A stretch of 64,000 bases of DNA from Leptodontidium sp. MPI-SDFR-AT-0119 (taxonomy: Eukaryota; Ascomycota; Leotiomycetes; Helotiales; Leptodontidiaceae). The stretch is from positions 62,001 to 126,000 of the forward strand of contig JAHLEZ010000040.1 of the NCBI GenBank assembly GCA_020726505.1, given 5' to 3'. Below the pieces are notes generated by a model. It was not told the origin of the DNA. It did not search any database and was given only the letters and a program-made list of their open reading frames with translations. Positions 45,296 to 57,883 of this stretch are shown in pieces. A program made the translations under genes and the position numbers. Positions within the stretch are counted from its first letter, which is position 1, and every line of letters begins with the position of its first letter.

Positions 45296-47804
45296 CTTTG
45301 TGATGGGGGTTCACGGGATATGAAGCTCGGTAGGCGTCTCTTGGCTTCCAAAAATATCCCTGGTAGTGTCGTACGTTGCAAGCTTGCAAAGTCCTGAAAA
45401 ACGCCCAACGCCCAAGGTTTAAATACATCTACCTAAATCCTTTGTGGTGTGCGGTTGCCTGAATCTGTAGAGTCATTGGTTCGATGCGGCACAGCAGGAC
45501 CAACGAAATGTCTTGGGATGCAGCATCCCGTCAGGCTGCCTAGTCTGCCTAAATCACTTCGCTGTGTTTTGATGTTGGGGATAGTGTTGGTATGACTCCT
45601 ACTTGAGGCATTTTCTAGAGAATGTACATGTTTGATTCGCTTGTGAGTTTAAGGGGCTTCGGTTACCTTGTTGATGAGAAGGATGTGGAGGGAGTTGCTT
45701 GTATCACGTGGGGGATTGAGATCACATGGCATTCACCCATTCGCACCAGACGGATCAAAAGATGCGGATGGCCTTGAGAATAGATCGCTTTTGGGCCAGA
45801 AATCGTTATATTCAAAGCCAAGTAGAGTTTATCGGATCAAAATGAAGGGCAGCAAGAAAGATAATGAGAAATGGATAACGGGTCCAGACTCCGCATCCAT
45901 GAGAGGTTCTCCCTCAAGCCATAACAATATAGATCAGAAGGACAATGGCGCAAGAAGCGTTTGGGAGAAAACGCAGAAGATTTTTGAAAGTAATAGGAAG
46001 TCAAACGAGCAACATCATTGACAGCACTGGTGCTTCCAGTTTTGCAAACTCTCACACACATGAACCCCTCATTCTCTTGGTGAAGTCTAATGAACAACAA
46101 CAAAAAGCCAATATCACGAATCCACCGGTCCAGCGGATGTAAATTTATGAATGCATCCAATTGAACCCAGTTCATTCTGGACCGTGTGGACACCCATGAT
46201 TCCCTTCTCGTTATCTTTTGATGGTACTGTACAACAGAGTGGTGACACGACTCATGGCCCGCTGTGCTTTGCCTCCACAAAACTCTTATCCGAAGCAATA
46301 AAACATCAATTTCCACTGAAGCACTGAGATGCTTAACGGCACGGGGTTCTCAAAAACGCCTTCTCGAGTACTGTAGCCAGTCATCAGCTACCAATTCCAA
46401 CCATGAAAGGAAGAAAGGTGGGGAATGCTTTCGTGATGAACCATGACAACGCAACGCCCAAAGAAACAGGAGGATCTGATAACCAGCGAAAGTCTTTTTG
46501 CAAAGTGTGAAGTTCTCAATTGCAGAGTTCCACGTGGGTTCTTACCCGTTCGAAATTCGTACGACTTCTGCAGTACATAGACTGGAAAATTTCTAACCAA
46601 GAGATATCATCTTGTGGATATTACACAAAGCCTCAAACATCTCTATCGCGACCATGACCACCAAGGTCGAGGCAATCCAGGCTTCAAGCCCCAAAGAAGT
46701 GGTTGTATCACGTGTACCATACCAATTGGGACACTTCAAGCATCCTCCTTTTCTATGCAGACTGTGATCCAGTAGTCTGAAAGTTTATATTCCGTCGGGA
46801 ATCTCGGTTCATTGTTTGAAGTAGCGATGTATCAGTTATCAGCTTCCCCTGAGCCGTCTGTGGGTATACGAAACATCTTCCATCAGCGGCTGTCCCGACT
46901 CAGCTGTCAGAAAGCCACAACGTATCTCTTTCTGGCTTGAAGAGCAGATGGAGATGTGGCACTTTTCCATGCTTCCAAAAGCAACCCAGAAACATCAACA
47001 AAGGATCAACCCGGGTGCGATCAGCAGTGACGGCATAGTTCAGTGCGACAGCTCCTCGCTGCTTGAACGGTGTGAATAACGTTTGTTAATGCAGCCTGAC
47101 GTTGTGAAATTAACCACCAAATAAGGAATCAATTGAGCTCGATTATTTGTTGGCCTCAATCCATGGCGTCCAGCAGGGCCTACCCCTGGCCCGGGATGGA
47201 ACCGGAAGCCCGTCCCAGACACTAAACGACTTTCAGCTGAAGCTCTCCCAACCCCACGGCGGCACCACTACCTGGCCCTGCCAGCCATTCTCTTAGGCCT
47301 ATCCGATTGGGATGTGCACGGAATAGTGTTGGCCATATTGGGGAATAGTGCTGACTTTCTAGGACTGATAGGACTGGGCGCATGCTTTTTTCGAAAACTC
47401 TACGGTGTCTGTCATGACAGGAGGGGAGGCACAAATAGAGTTCAACTAATAATTGTTGGATTCTCTCCCCATTGAGTAGTGCTTTCAAAAGTAACAATGC
47501 ATTCCCAGGATGTCTCTCTCTTGTTTATTTGAATTTGTATGGAGTATTGCTTTTCGAGGCTGGCTCTTCCACTAGCGATATCAGGAGATGAAAGACATAA
47601 GTCGGTGCAGAGCTAGTCCCTAATCTTGACGCCATGATCAGCAAGTGCCGTACTTATCGTTTGCCGATTACTGGGAAAGCTAACTCATATGAAGGACCTG
47701 AACTGTCAACTCCTGATAATCTCCTATGATACCATCTGGAATCTTGTTTCTCATGTCTATATCCCCCGCAACCTGAACCTCACTAGCAGTGCTAAAAGGC
47801 CTCA
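45296..47804. other. 2.5-kb gap without a supported gene
   Basis: Both strands carry only short overlapping ORFs (largest 159 codons, 45837-46316 minus) lacking recognisable motifs, good start context or splice partners. It separates the AAA ATPase promoter from the phytochrome promoter. The length suggests a long phytochrome 5' regulatory region or leader, a decayed gene, or an RNA gene I cannot recognise. Confidence 0.4.
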
Positions 47805-50800
47805 ATGCGTTCCGTCCGAGACCTTTTGAAGCGAAAGAAAAGCTCCCAGAAGATGGACGAGGAAATATCGAACTCGAGATCCGGCGCATCATTACCTCCC
47901 AGAGATCTTGCCTCTGGGGAACGAGTTTTCCCTATTCGAAACTTGAAGAGCAATGTCGATTTATATCGTCAGGCTTCCTTTGATTCGAATGGGACAAGAG
48001 AAGGTGTAATAGCTACAGTATGCATCAACTGTTTGCGATACGAACCATGCGCTTACACTTGCCCAGTCTCAACCACGACTCGACCCCCACAGAGCAGAAC
48101 ACTACCGTATCGCCCCCTCGGTCGCAAGTGATGGCTCAAGGACTCCCAGACAATCCAGCAGCGCAGGATCAATAATTGGCACAGAACCACCAATAATATC
48201 TGCAACATCACATTTTGTTTCGACAAAGTCGGGACCTCCTAAGGTATTTCAAAGTACCGATCCAGATATAGAGTCTAGGAATGTCGCGAGGTACCGCAGA
48301 TGTGAGGATGAAGTATGTCTCTCCATCTCTTTCTACAGCCCGGAGAATACAAAGAACATCATACTAATGCACAGCTCGAATTTAGCCAATCCATACTCCA
48401 GGTGCGATTCAAAGTTTCGGCGCATTAGTAGCACTGAAATACAACGATCTCGGCGACCTCCAAGTTCGAATTGCAAGCGAAAACACACGAAAAGTCCTAG
48501 GATGCGGTCCAGAACAGCTTTTCGCACTCACTTCCTTCCTCGACGTTCTCAAAGATGAGATCCGCGACGAAATGGTTACTCGTGTAAACCATACTCTCCA
48601 TGCCGGTATCGAGGCGCAAGAAGAAACTCGTCTGGATGTCTTCAAGATCATCCTCACATTCCCATACGAGCCTGAGATCCGTCTTTGGTGCGCCATCCAT
48701 CTTGCGCCAACTCCAGAGGGTCTTGTTATCTGCGAGTTTGAGGAATACATGGATGCATTTTTCTTGAAGGATATCAGAGCCACCAAAACACTGCCCGAAT
48801 CGCCAATCAGTACTATGGAGGTCACCCCGGAAGAGTTGAAGAAGAGTACGACAGTGAAAAGCAAGCCACTTCCAGTGATTGATGTTGCGCGGCAGAGGAA
48901 AAACAAGGAGTTCACTTCACTCGATCTCTTCAACGCCCTGTCTCAGGCCCAGAAGCAAATTAACAATTGTCCGACTGTGCACAGCCTTCAGGAAGTGGTG
49001 GTGGGAATTATTGCTGAGCTGACAGGGTTTCATCGAGTTATGTTTTACACATTCGATTCTCAGAAAAACGGTTGTGTCGATGCTGAATTGTTAAACCCAA
49101 AAGCAAGTACTGATGTCTGGCTGGGTAAGTGGTTGATTCCGAGATTTTTAAGTTTCTGTTGGTGCTAACTTGTTGCCAGGTCTGAATTATCCAGCTTCCG
49201 ACATCCCCAAACAAGCTCGGGAATTGTACAAAATTAACCGGATCCGTATCCTCCTCGACCGTGAAGCAGAGACCTCCAGACTCGTAAGTATCCCCCTTCC
49301 TCCACAAAGTTCAGAGCTGACAGTCAACAGGTTTGCAGACAAGAATCAGACTCTGAAAGTCCCTTGGATCTCACTCATGCTTACCTGCGAGCCATGTCGC
49401 CAGTCCACAACAAATACCTCGCAAACATTTCCGTTAGATCCACCATGTCCATTTCCATCATGGTTAATAACGACCTCTGGGGGCTGGTTGCCTGTCATGG
49501 ATATGGGGATATTGGGATCAGAGTCTCTCTTCCAATCCGAGAATTGTGTCGAAACATCGTGAGTCAACCTAGATTTGCTTCTTCGTTTCAACACATTGAC
49601 AAACATATCTCCAGGGCGAATGCGCCGCCTCCAAAATCCAACAACTTATCACGCAGCAACGAATCGACGCTCGCCGGGCCCCAACAGCAAACCCCGCATC
49701 CCAGAACAACGCGAGTTTCATCGCGACATCCTCCAGTGATCTTCTCAACCTCGTCGAGGCAGACTTCGCACTTCTCAGTATTGACGACGATGCTCGTGCC
49801 ATTGGACGTCTAGATCCGTACCCTGAAGCCATTGCCATCGCCTCATACTTGCAGACGTGCAATTTCACAGAGGTAAAAGCGAGCGATAATATCAATGCCG
49901 ATTTCCCCTTGATTTCTCAGAGGCATGAGGTTAAGAGTATTGCGGGACTACTGCTGATCCCCTTGAACTTTGGTGGTGGGAATGATTTCTTAGTTTTCTT
50001 CAGAAAGGGCCAGACGAAGCAAGTGAATTGGGCTGGGTGAGTTTATTTGTTTACTTCCACGAGCCGAGGTCGGGGGGTTGAAGTACCTTGTACCTCACCA
50101 CAAGAAAGCCAACCCCGGCAATTGGCAAACTTCTTGTGATAGAAGAACGAACACTGATACGATTGTCGACAGAAATCCCCGCGACAAGAAGTTTGAGTCG
50201 GGTAGCGAATATCTGGAACCTCGAGCTAGTTTCCAGCGTTGGGTGGAGACCATAAGTGGAACGAGTAAAGAGTGGACCGACGACCAGCGTAAGTGCCATC
50301 TAGAATCTGTAAAGCTGCTATAGCTAATAATGCTTTAGTCGATACTGCGTCAGTGCTAGGCCTGTTGTACGGCCGATTCATTGAAGTGTGGCGACAAAAA
50401 GGATCTACCAAGCAGAATAACCAGATAACCCAGATCCGAGCATCTTCTCGCGAACGTAAGTACATCTTCCCACTTTAGGTCCCATTAGATATTGGTTTCA
50501 TACATAGTTTTACCATATCTTGTTTCGTTTTCTGACAGATTCTGTAGTCCGAACACCCCTCAATGCTATCGTCAACTACCTCGAGATGGCCCTTGAGAAC
50601 CAAGTCGACGATAAAACACGGCACATCCTCGACCGTGCACAAGAAGCTTCCACATCCCTGGTATCCGTTATGGACGATCTCTTGAAATTGACCAAGCCGG
50701 AAGATGGTCCCACACGAGGTTCAGGCGAGACGTTCAACCTGAACTTGACAGGTCTACACTCTCACTTCGACTAATTTTGCTCAAGCTAATACGTTCTAGT

Positions 50801-52309
50801 CGCACGCGCCATGAAAGGACTGCAAAAAGATGCTTCTCGGAAAGGTCTCGAGCTAAGCGTCTCAGTCAACGAACAACTCCCAGCAATGGTCAGAGGAGAC
50901 CCTGATCGTCTAAAAGATGCCCTACTGCACCTGACAAGTTACGCATTCAAACAATCCAACCACGTCAATCTCGAAATCGATCTTGTTTGTACGAAGAAGG
51001 ATATCTCAACGATCGGCTTCACTATCCAAGATAACGGGCCTGGGAAATCGGATGCAGAACTCGATGTACCTCACTCCTCCCCCTTTTCCCCAGTAACCGA
51101 AAACAATAAGTATTGACTTAATATTCCAGGACACATTCCAAGAATTCGAAGCCGCCCAAGATGATGACGACTGGCTCTTTGCCACAAACGACTCCAACGC
51201 CAGGCCCATAACAGCAGAAGGTCGCTCTACCAGAGCAGATCTCGCACTCATCGCACGTTACCTCCGCGACACAAACGGCCAAATCCGCCTCCACAGCGAA
51301 GCAGGAAAAGGCACAGTCTTTAGCGTCGAGATCCCATTCCAACACGTACAATCCAACGACTCATCACGTTCGCGTAAACTGAGGAATCTATTCTCCCCGA
51401 GTCTGGCTGGAAACAGAGGATTAAGTCCTCCAAGTCCGCCGCCGAGTATGATGACCCCGAAACCAAGTGGAGGGGTCGTTGAGAAAGGGAAGATGATAAG
51501 GATTGGGAATGGGAATGACAATTCAAACGCCCATGGTTCTCCCACAACTTCACCACAATTCCCTCCCCCTCCACGCATCAGCAGCGCGCAGCATGTCGAT
51601 ATGCATACGCCCCAGAACGGGAATGGACAGCGTAGCGAGCAGCTCAATAATCGTTCGTCGGCGCTGTACACGGATATCGACCCTGAGTTCTTGACGTCGG
51701 GATTGCGATTAAATATCCTTGTCGCAGAGGATAATCTCGTTAGTCAGAAGATGTTGGAGAAGAGGATTGGGATGAGAGGGCATGAGGTGGTTGTTACGGG
51801 TGATGGACAGGAATGCCATGATCGCTTTGCAGCCAGTGGTGGGAAGGTGGATATTATCATCATGGATTTGAAGGTATGTCAGGATTTGCTGAAACTCGAT
51901 GATAATTGCTGATGGTAAATAGATGCCATCCGTCGACGGCGCTCTAGCAACCCGAATGATCCGCTTCTTCGAAAAAGAAGCAAATCACCGCACGCAGCAG
52001 TCAAATGGGCGAGAAGTCCAGACACCAAAACAGAGAGTTCCTGTGCTCGCCATGTCAACAGGCTTGGTTGAAGACAATCGGTTCGAGTACATCCAGAATG
52101 GGTAAGCTATTCCCACTCCTCTGTAGTGCTTTCGAAGTGTTGAAGACCTGATGAACTGACTTCAAACCAGTTTCGACGGATGGATCATGAAACCCATCGA
52201 TTTCCAACGTCTTGATCTCATCCTTCAAGGCGTCAAGAATCCGGAATTAAAGCGTGACTCGCTCTACGTTCCTGGACAGTGGGAGAAAGGAGGGTGGTTC
52301 TTCCCTTGA
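47805..52309 (+). CDS. fungal phytochrome, hybrid histidine kinase with receiver domain (1227 aa)
   Basis: Thirteen exons join in phase: 47805-48003, 48095-48312, 48386-49124, 49180-49283, 49331-49558, 49615-50036, 50173-50288, 50339-50455, 50539-50751, 50800-51065, 51130-51873, 51923-52101 and 52171-52309. The photosensory core is complete. The PAS start carries the bilin-attachment Cys at about 136 (CEDEPIH-TPGAIQSFGALV). The GAF domain has the PASDIP motif at about 390, and the PHY tongue has the PRxSF motif (LEPRASFQRW). The HisKA box reads REHSVVRTPLNAIVNYLE, with His at about 715. The HATPase region has G1 DNGPG but a weak N box and G2 box. A Ser/Pro-rich linker leads to a receiver with NILVAEDN, phospho-Asp at about 1120 (IIMDLKMP), MSTG and MKPIDF. 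It should bind a bilin and sense red/far-red light through a phosphorelay. The second acceptor and the HisKA acceptor are the least certain junctions. Confidence 0.88.
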
Positions 52310-52837
52310 TCGATCGATCGATCCCAACTCCTCGAATGAGCCACGGTGTGGAGATCTCGAATGGGATATGGAATGTAGATGCATGATGTGCTATGCTGGA
52401 TGTTGGCTGTTGTGATTGTTATTTTTCCATCATGTCTGTCGACTTCCACGCTGTATTATTAGGCTGTATTTATAGGTGTTGGGTTGGAGGGGGGGTGGTT
52501 GGCTCGATACACGTCGTACACGTCGCTGGGCCGTTTCTTTGGATCATGTCGGTTGTATTTATCTCACCTTGGGGTTCTTGTCTTTACATACCAGCTACAT
52601 ATTTATCATGTCAATACATATATTTCGAAATATCCCAACAGCTCCTTTCCTCCAGCTTTCTTGCTTAATTCTCAACGGAGTGATGCAAGCAGTCGCCGTT
52701 GACGATCAACATCTCGATATCAGCATCTCGATATCAATTTCACGAGCTTTTAATAGAGATAAGTGATAAAACGCAATTCAAGTTCAATTTCTCTCCAACG
52801 TGTCTCTCTACATCATGAAACCTAACTAAGCAATCTC
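52310..52837. other. convergent 3' intergenic region
   Basis: Lies between the stop codons of the phytochrome and the decarboxylase. It starts with a short GATC repeat (GATCGATCGATCGATC, 52308-52323) and a T/G-r ich stretch, presumably both 3' untranslated regions. No gene. Confidence 0.5.
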
Positions 52838-54133
52838 CTACTCAACAGGATACGCCTGCGCAATACGATTTCCAACTTTATAATGCGTTCCAACCTGCGC
52901 AGTCATACTAACATTACTCTTCGCCTCAAACACCAACACGATATCCGATCCCCCAAACTGGAAATACGAGATCTCCTCCCCCTTCCTCAAAGTCACTCCC
53001 TCTTCTGCAGTCAGAATGACTGATGATACCTGCGCCATACCCATCGGAACAACAGCAACAAGTCCAATTGCCGTCTCGAGAACGACCAGGCCGCGAGTCT
53101 GCACGAATTGATAGCCGGGGGTGTCAGGGGCGTCGAATTCAACTCCAAGGGGAGCAGTGACGTCTTTGTGGTTGACTTTGTTGTGAAGCTTCCGTTGAGG
53201 ATTGAGTGTCAGACGACCATCTTCGTCGGTCTTGGGGTTCACTTCGAGGTAGACCTGGCCTTGGATGACTCGAGCTTCGAGGACACGTCCACCAACTGGC
53301 GCGTGTTGACGATGGTAATCGGCTGGACCCAAGAAAGAATGGATGAATAGTCCGTTGTTGAAGCGATCTTTGTATGGTGATCCAGCAAGAAGCTCACTGA
53401 TTGGCCAATGGATGTGTTTGATATCTACTCCGGAATCGGAGCGAATTTCGAACTGTCCGCCATAAGTGCAGTCGGCTGGGGAGGTGATGACGGTGGGATC
53501 AGAAATGGCTGCAATGGGACGATATCCAGGCTTAAAATCTCGAGCGAAGACAGCATTGAAGGTCTTCCAACCTCCACGGGGTTGAATGTAGTCTCCCATG
53601 TTGTAATCCGGTGCAGCAAAGAATGAGTCCAAGCTAGCCTTGGTCAAAGACTCGGGAGTATCGAGGAACTCGCCAAGCTTGATTGCGTATCGGACCAACC
53701 ATGCAGAGAGCCAAGTGAGAGGCTTGCGGCCCTCTCCTGGACGAATGGGACTCTGAAGGTCTCGGACAGCTTTCTGGTTGAAGACGAAGTAGAATAGACA
53801 GAGCTGGAAGTAGACTTCCTTGCCTGTTTCCTTCTCGGTGGGGACCCAGAAGAGCCAGTCGTAGCAGTACTTGTAGAAATCGTCCATGTTGGAGATCTTA
53901 TCCATCTCTTTGATGCCGCTGGCCTTGGCTTGTTCGATGGCCAAGTCGAAATTTTCTTTCCAACCAGGCTCCTGTTCAATTTTTCGAGCAAGTCTGTGAA
54001 TCATTATCAGCTGCGCGTATCTGGGAAGAAGGTGGTAACCTCACTCGATGACGATTGGCTCGTATTGAACTCCTCGAAGCGGCAATGCACGTTGTTGAGA
54101 CACCTTGTGGTCGCTGTGGTGATGAGAAGTCAT
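52838..54133 (-). CDS. phosphatidylserine decarboxylase-like pyruvoyl enzyme (414 aa)
   Basis: Two exons, 54133-54045 and 53993-52838, with a 51-nt intron in phase. The catalytic domain shows SPADCTYGGQF, IHSFLGPADYHRQHAPVGG (the D-Y-H-R-x-H block of phosphatidylserine decarboxylases), VVPMGMAQVSSV and the C-terminal self-cleavage region ISYFQFGGSDIVLVFE. Cleavage would occur before Ser at about 379, leaving a pyruvoyl group. The motif here is GGSD, whereas most phospholipid enzymes have GST, and there is no mitochondrial presequence, transmembrane helix or C2 domain. It therefore belongs to the soluble PSD-like branch, which in fungi includes amino-acid decarboxylases as well as lipid enzymes. 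The N-terminal 200 residues (DWLFWVPTEKETGKEVY, then WKTFNAVFARDF) fit that branch. Substrate is undecided. Confidence 0.85.
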
Positions 54134-55949
54134 GGCTTTAGCAGTGGTCGAGCAGGGAACTGTCGATGTGATGAGAAGAATTCGAGAGTGTCGGGGAGAA
54201 GAGCTTACTTTCATAGTCTTCTTTGTCGTCTTCTATTGCTGCTTTTCGATATTGTGGAACTCGATCAAGAAAAACGAGAAAATGAAATGCGACTTTCCAT
54301 TTGATGTATTACAGTTCTATGGTATAGCTGCCACAAGTTGGTTGATCTCTATTCCCGAGGCCTTGTTGATCTTCGCTGGAGTCTGAGTGTAGGGAAGCGA
54401 TCGAGGGCATAAAGTAATACCAAGGCCAATTTCCCCACGCTGTCACAATGCAACACAAGTGTTTTGAAGCCTCGGGAGCCTGCAATGAGTGCATATACAA
54501 TGGAAAAGATCGCTGGTATTGCAGACTTCCAGACGTCACCGATGATCCGGAAGCCACCGAAAATCTCAGATCGACGGTTGCACTCAAGACGAGGGGAGTG
54601 GCACAAGACTAGAGAGCAACGAGATGAATAGGTCTAAGAGATTAAAGAATTTAGGTAAGAGTTAACACACGAGGATAATATGATCATGTAAGGTCCAGTA
54701 AGGAGACATTCGAGACTAGAAACCACATTCTCGCGGTTGAGGTCTTTGGGGTTCAAGAGGGAGCTGATGAGGCAAAAGCGAATCTTGAGGCAGCTGAACT
54801 CAATAAGGACTTTTCTGAGTACTCGCCTGGGTACTTGGTACTGCAGCCAATCTTCCATTTTGTTGGCTGCGGGAGATCAAAGCAAGTTGTGGGTGACACT
54901 GAACAGCGAAGTGTAGAGTTGATGCATTCAAAGGTCACGTGGAGTTTATTTATCGAAGGGAAACGCTGGACTCCAACCAGCTCCAGCCAACCTCGAGATG
55001 ATAGATTAAAGGTCTGACAAAAAAATCGACATGGCTCGCGATACCTGGTCCACTCGGAATTTGGGATGAAGTTGGCTGACGACATGTCAACAAATCGCCT
55101 CGCTAAAATGTCAACCTCACCCCCTTTAAGACGAGGTTCAAGAAAGCTGGCTTGGACTCGGAGACAAGCCTGAATTCGATCTCTTTCAATCCCCTTCTGA
55201 GGTCCCTTCATCATAATATAAAGAGCCCCAATCTCGGCACCGACGAATTGCCCCTGAAAACTGATCACCTGATATCCGACCGCCAAGATTAGTCTTTGTT
55301 TCAAAGAAGATTTTCCCCTCATCTTCTTGAACTTCCCCTCCACATCTCATCAACATCCTACGAACTATATCCGCCCACCTTCCCATATTCGACTTGCCCG
55401 TTTCCCAAACCGTCGCACTCCGCGAATATAGGGCGAGAACCAATATGCGATTCTCCCGAGTACCGGCAGTCAGGGTATCGAGATCCACGAATCGGTAGAA
55501 TTACCCCACACTTCGCTGGCCTTCACACACCAGGATGAGCTTGCCCTGCGTCCGAACCCAGATTGCTGTATCCAGTATATTGACTTCTCGTTTCAAGGTC
55601 CCAATATCAGATGGCAATGTGATTGGTGGGACCATCTCATAGAGTTCCATCACGAAATCCATGCCTCATCTCGTGATGAATCGTCTCGGGATAAGTACTG
55701 GCGACGTTCCCCCTTCATCCGAGGTGACGTTTTTTCTTCTCTGCAAGATAGGTATCCATATTCAGCCTTCTTAAGAGCCGGTCTTTACCTTATAAGAGAT
55801 TTTCTTTTATCTCGTTCCTTTCGCTACCTCTCATCGTTATCAATTCATTTGAAGTTTGTTTGCATTTCGCCGAGGATTTGAAATCCATCGCTTTCAATTC
55901 ATCCATATACCCGTCCGCACGCATATACTGGACTTGAAAATCTCCCATA
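54134..55949. other. 1.8-kb gap without a supported gene
   Basis: A 196-codon minus-strand ORF at 54753-55343 and smaller overlapping ones are present, but none shows motifs or a consistent gene structure. The last 200 bp (pyrimidine-rich, about 55780-55860) probably form the promoter and leader of the esterase gene. Confidence 0.4.
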
Positions 55950-56805
55950 ATGAAGTACTTCTATATCACCATCCCAGCTCTGCTGGCTGCTCTCGCCTCA
56001 GCTGCTCCAGCCGAGGAAATCGAGAAGCGAGCAACTCCAACAATCTACATGGCTGGTGACTCTACCATGGCAGTGGGCGGAGGTGGCTCCGGAACGCAGG
56101 GTATGCTAACTCTATCTCCCAAACCTCCATAAATCCATCCCTCTCTAACACTTCACAGGCTGGGGTGTTTACTTCCCCTTCTCCGTCAAGAACGCCAACA
56201 TCGTCAACGCAGCCATTGGCGGCCGATCCGCACGCTCCTACACCGACGAAGGACGCTTCACAGCCCTCGTTAACAAAGTCGTCTCCGGCGACTACGTGAT
56301 CATCGAGTTCGGACACAACGACGGCGGCTCCCTCACCACCACCGACAACGGGCGAACAGATTGCTTTGGCTCCGGCAACGAGACCTGCACCACACCCGCC
56401 GGTGTCGTCGTCCAGACATACGTGACCTACCTCACCAACGCAGCCAAAGCCCTCATCGCCAAGGGCGCAAAAGTCATCATCTCCTCCCCTACACCAAACA
56501 ACGTCTGCGAAGGCACGACTTGTACATACACACCACCCCGCTTCACGGCGTACGGCCAACAGGTCGTCAAGAATGCTGGCAGCAGTGCTAGTTTCATCGA
56601 CCATGGACAGTACCTCGCCAACGAGTATATCCGTCTTGGAAAGGCGACGGTCGATACCTTTTACCCTGTGGATCACACACATACTAGCCCAGCCGGTGCC
56701 AATGTTGTTGCGCAGACTTTTGTAAAGGCTGTTCTGTGTGGAAATGGGGTTTTGGCTCCATATATCAAGAATAGTACTGCTAGTGTTGCTGGTAACTGTG
56801 CTTAG
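55950..56805 (+). CDS. rhamnogalacturonan acetylesterase-like SGNH hydrolase, CE12 (265 aa)
   Basis: Two exons, 55950-56100 and 56159-56805, with a 58-nt intron in phase. The signal peptide is MKYFYITIPALLAALASAAP, followed by a dibasic Kex2-type site (EIEKRATPT), so the mature enzyme is secreted. SGNH blocks are all present: block I IYMAGDSTMA (nucleophile Ser at about 38), block II NAAIGGRSARSY (Gly), block III IEFGHNDGG (Asn) and block V DHTHTSPAG (Asp/His). Cys residues suited to disulfides flank the insertion DCFGSGNETC. Length and layout match fungal rhamnogalacturonan acetylesterases, which remove acetyl groups from the pectin rhamnogalacturonan I backbone and so aid plant cell-wall degradation. 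An activity on another acetylated polysaccharide cannot be excluded. Confidence 0.9.
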
Positions 56806-57480
56806 AGGATGCTTGTGCTAGGGGGTGGTGGAGGTTGGAGGTAATCGTGATTTGAGGGTTCGATGTATATATTCAATTGTGGATACTGTATAGAGTAGTA
56901 AATACACAAACACATATTTTAGCAGGCGCTGTATTGGCAGGAAAGACTTACATTTCTTTCCCCTGTCATTCTCAGATCATTTCACCCCGTATGTTCTTAC
57001 AGTCGCTAAGTAACAAGCTGCTATTTCTCGTCTCTCTTCATCCAAGTCCACAGCCTACTTTCGGCCGGGATCTTCGGGCTTACTATCAAATCTAGTCCTG
57101 TCTTCGCTGATTCAAACAAGATAAATAAATGTCCACATACGCACAGACAAATAATTCAACGTCAGCCCTCCAGAAGCAAGGTCATAATACCGTATATTCT
57201 TTGAAAGGGACAACAATTCACCATAGAGTTTAACAACTACCCAGTACATGCATGTACGTAAGTAAAACCTCCACCCATCTCCATCCCACGTGCTAAATTC
57301 CTTCTCTCAGCGACCACCTTCCAGACTCATACCCCTGAAACCCTCCCGCATTTGCAGCCCACGAGTCAGACGCCCAGGCTTCTCCACGTGGCCCAACACC
57401 CCACCATAACTCGCCAAAACCCCCCTGTATCTTAGCGAGCACCAGCCGCCTGTCAACACTGCAACAGCTGCCAAAAAGAA

Positions 57481-57777
57481 TCACCTCTTACCCGGATTCT
57501 CGATAGTGGCATGCACGACATAGGGATCAGCTTGCGAACAGTGGCTTATCAACGCGTTTGAGAGGTGTTTGCCCCTGGTGTTGGGTTCTTTTGGCTTGGG
57601 ACAGGGGATGGTAACTACGTATAAGCCAGTCCAGTCCAGTAAGTAAGCACCGATCAATTGTCTCGCTCCCAGGAACCAGGAGAAGAAATATTGGCGCATA
57701 TGCGACGTCTTAACTGGGACTCTGGGAGCTTCTGGAAGGGGAAAGCCTCGGTTTGGGGTGGTATGTATGGATGACAT
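57481..57777 (-). CDS. doubtful small ORF (98 aa)
   Basis: ATG-initiated open frame with one moderately hydrophobic stretch (YFFSWFLGARQLIGAYLL) and a Lys/Pro-rich patch (CPKPKEPNTRGK). No homologous pattern is recalled, there is no signal peptide at the start, and it lies just upstream of, and divergent from, the pseudokinase-vWA gene. The remaining 56806-57480 holds nothing I can support. Confidence 0.2.
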   Translation of the reverse strand: MSSIHTTPNRGFPLPEAPRVPVKTSHMRQYFFSWFLGARQLIGAYLLDWTGLYVVTIPCPKPKEPNTRGKHLSNALISHCSQADPYVVHATIENPGKR

Positions 57778-57883
57778 GATATGCGGCTAGTGATAGGCTG
57801 CTGCGTGTTTTATCTATCTTCTTCTTTCTAGGACATCACTTCCAAGCCTCCCCCTAGAAGACGCCGACCTCACTCCTACCAAC

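Noticed and set aside
54753..55343. 196-codon minus-strand ORF
   Set aside because: Composition unlike neighbouring proteins, no motif and no upstream structure.
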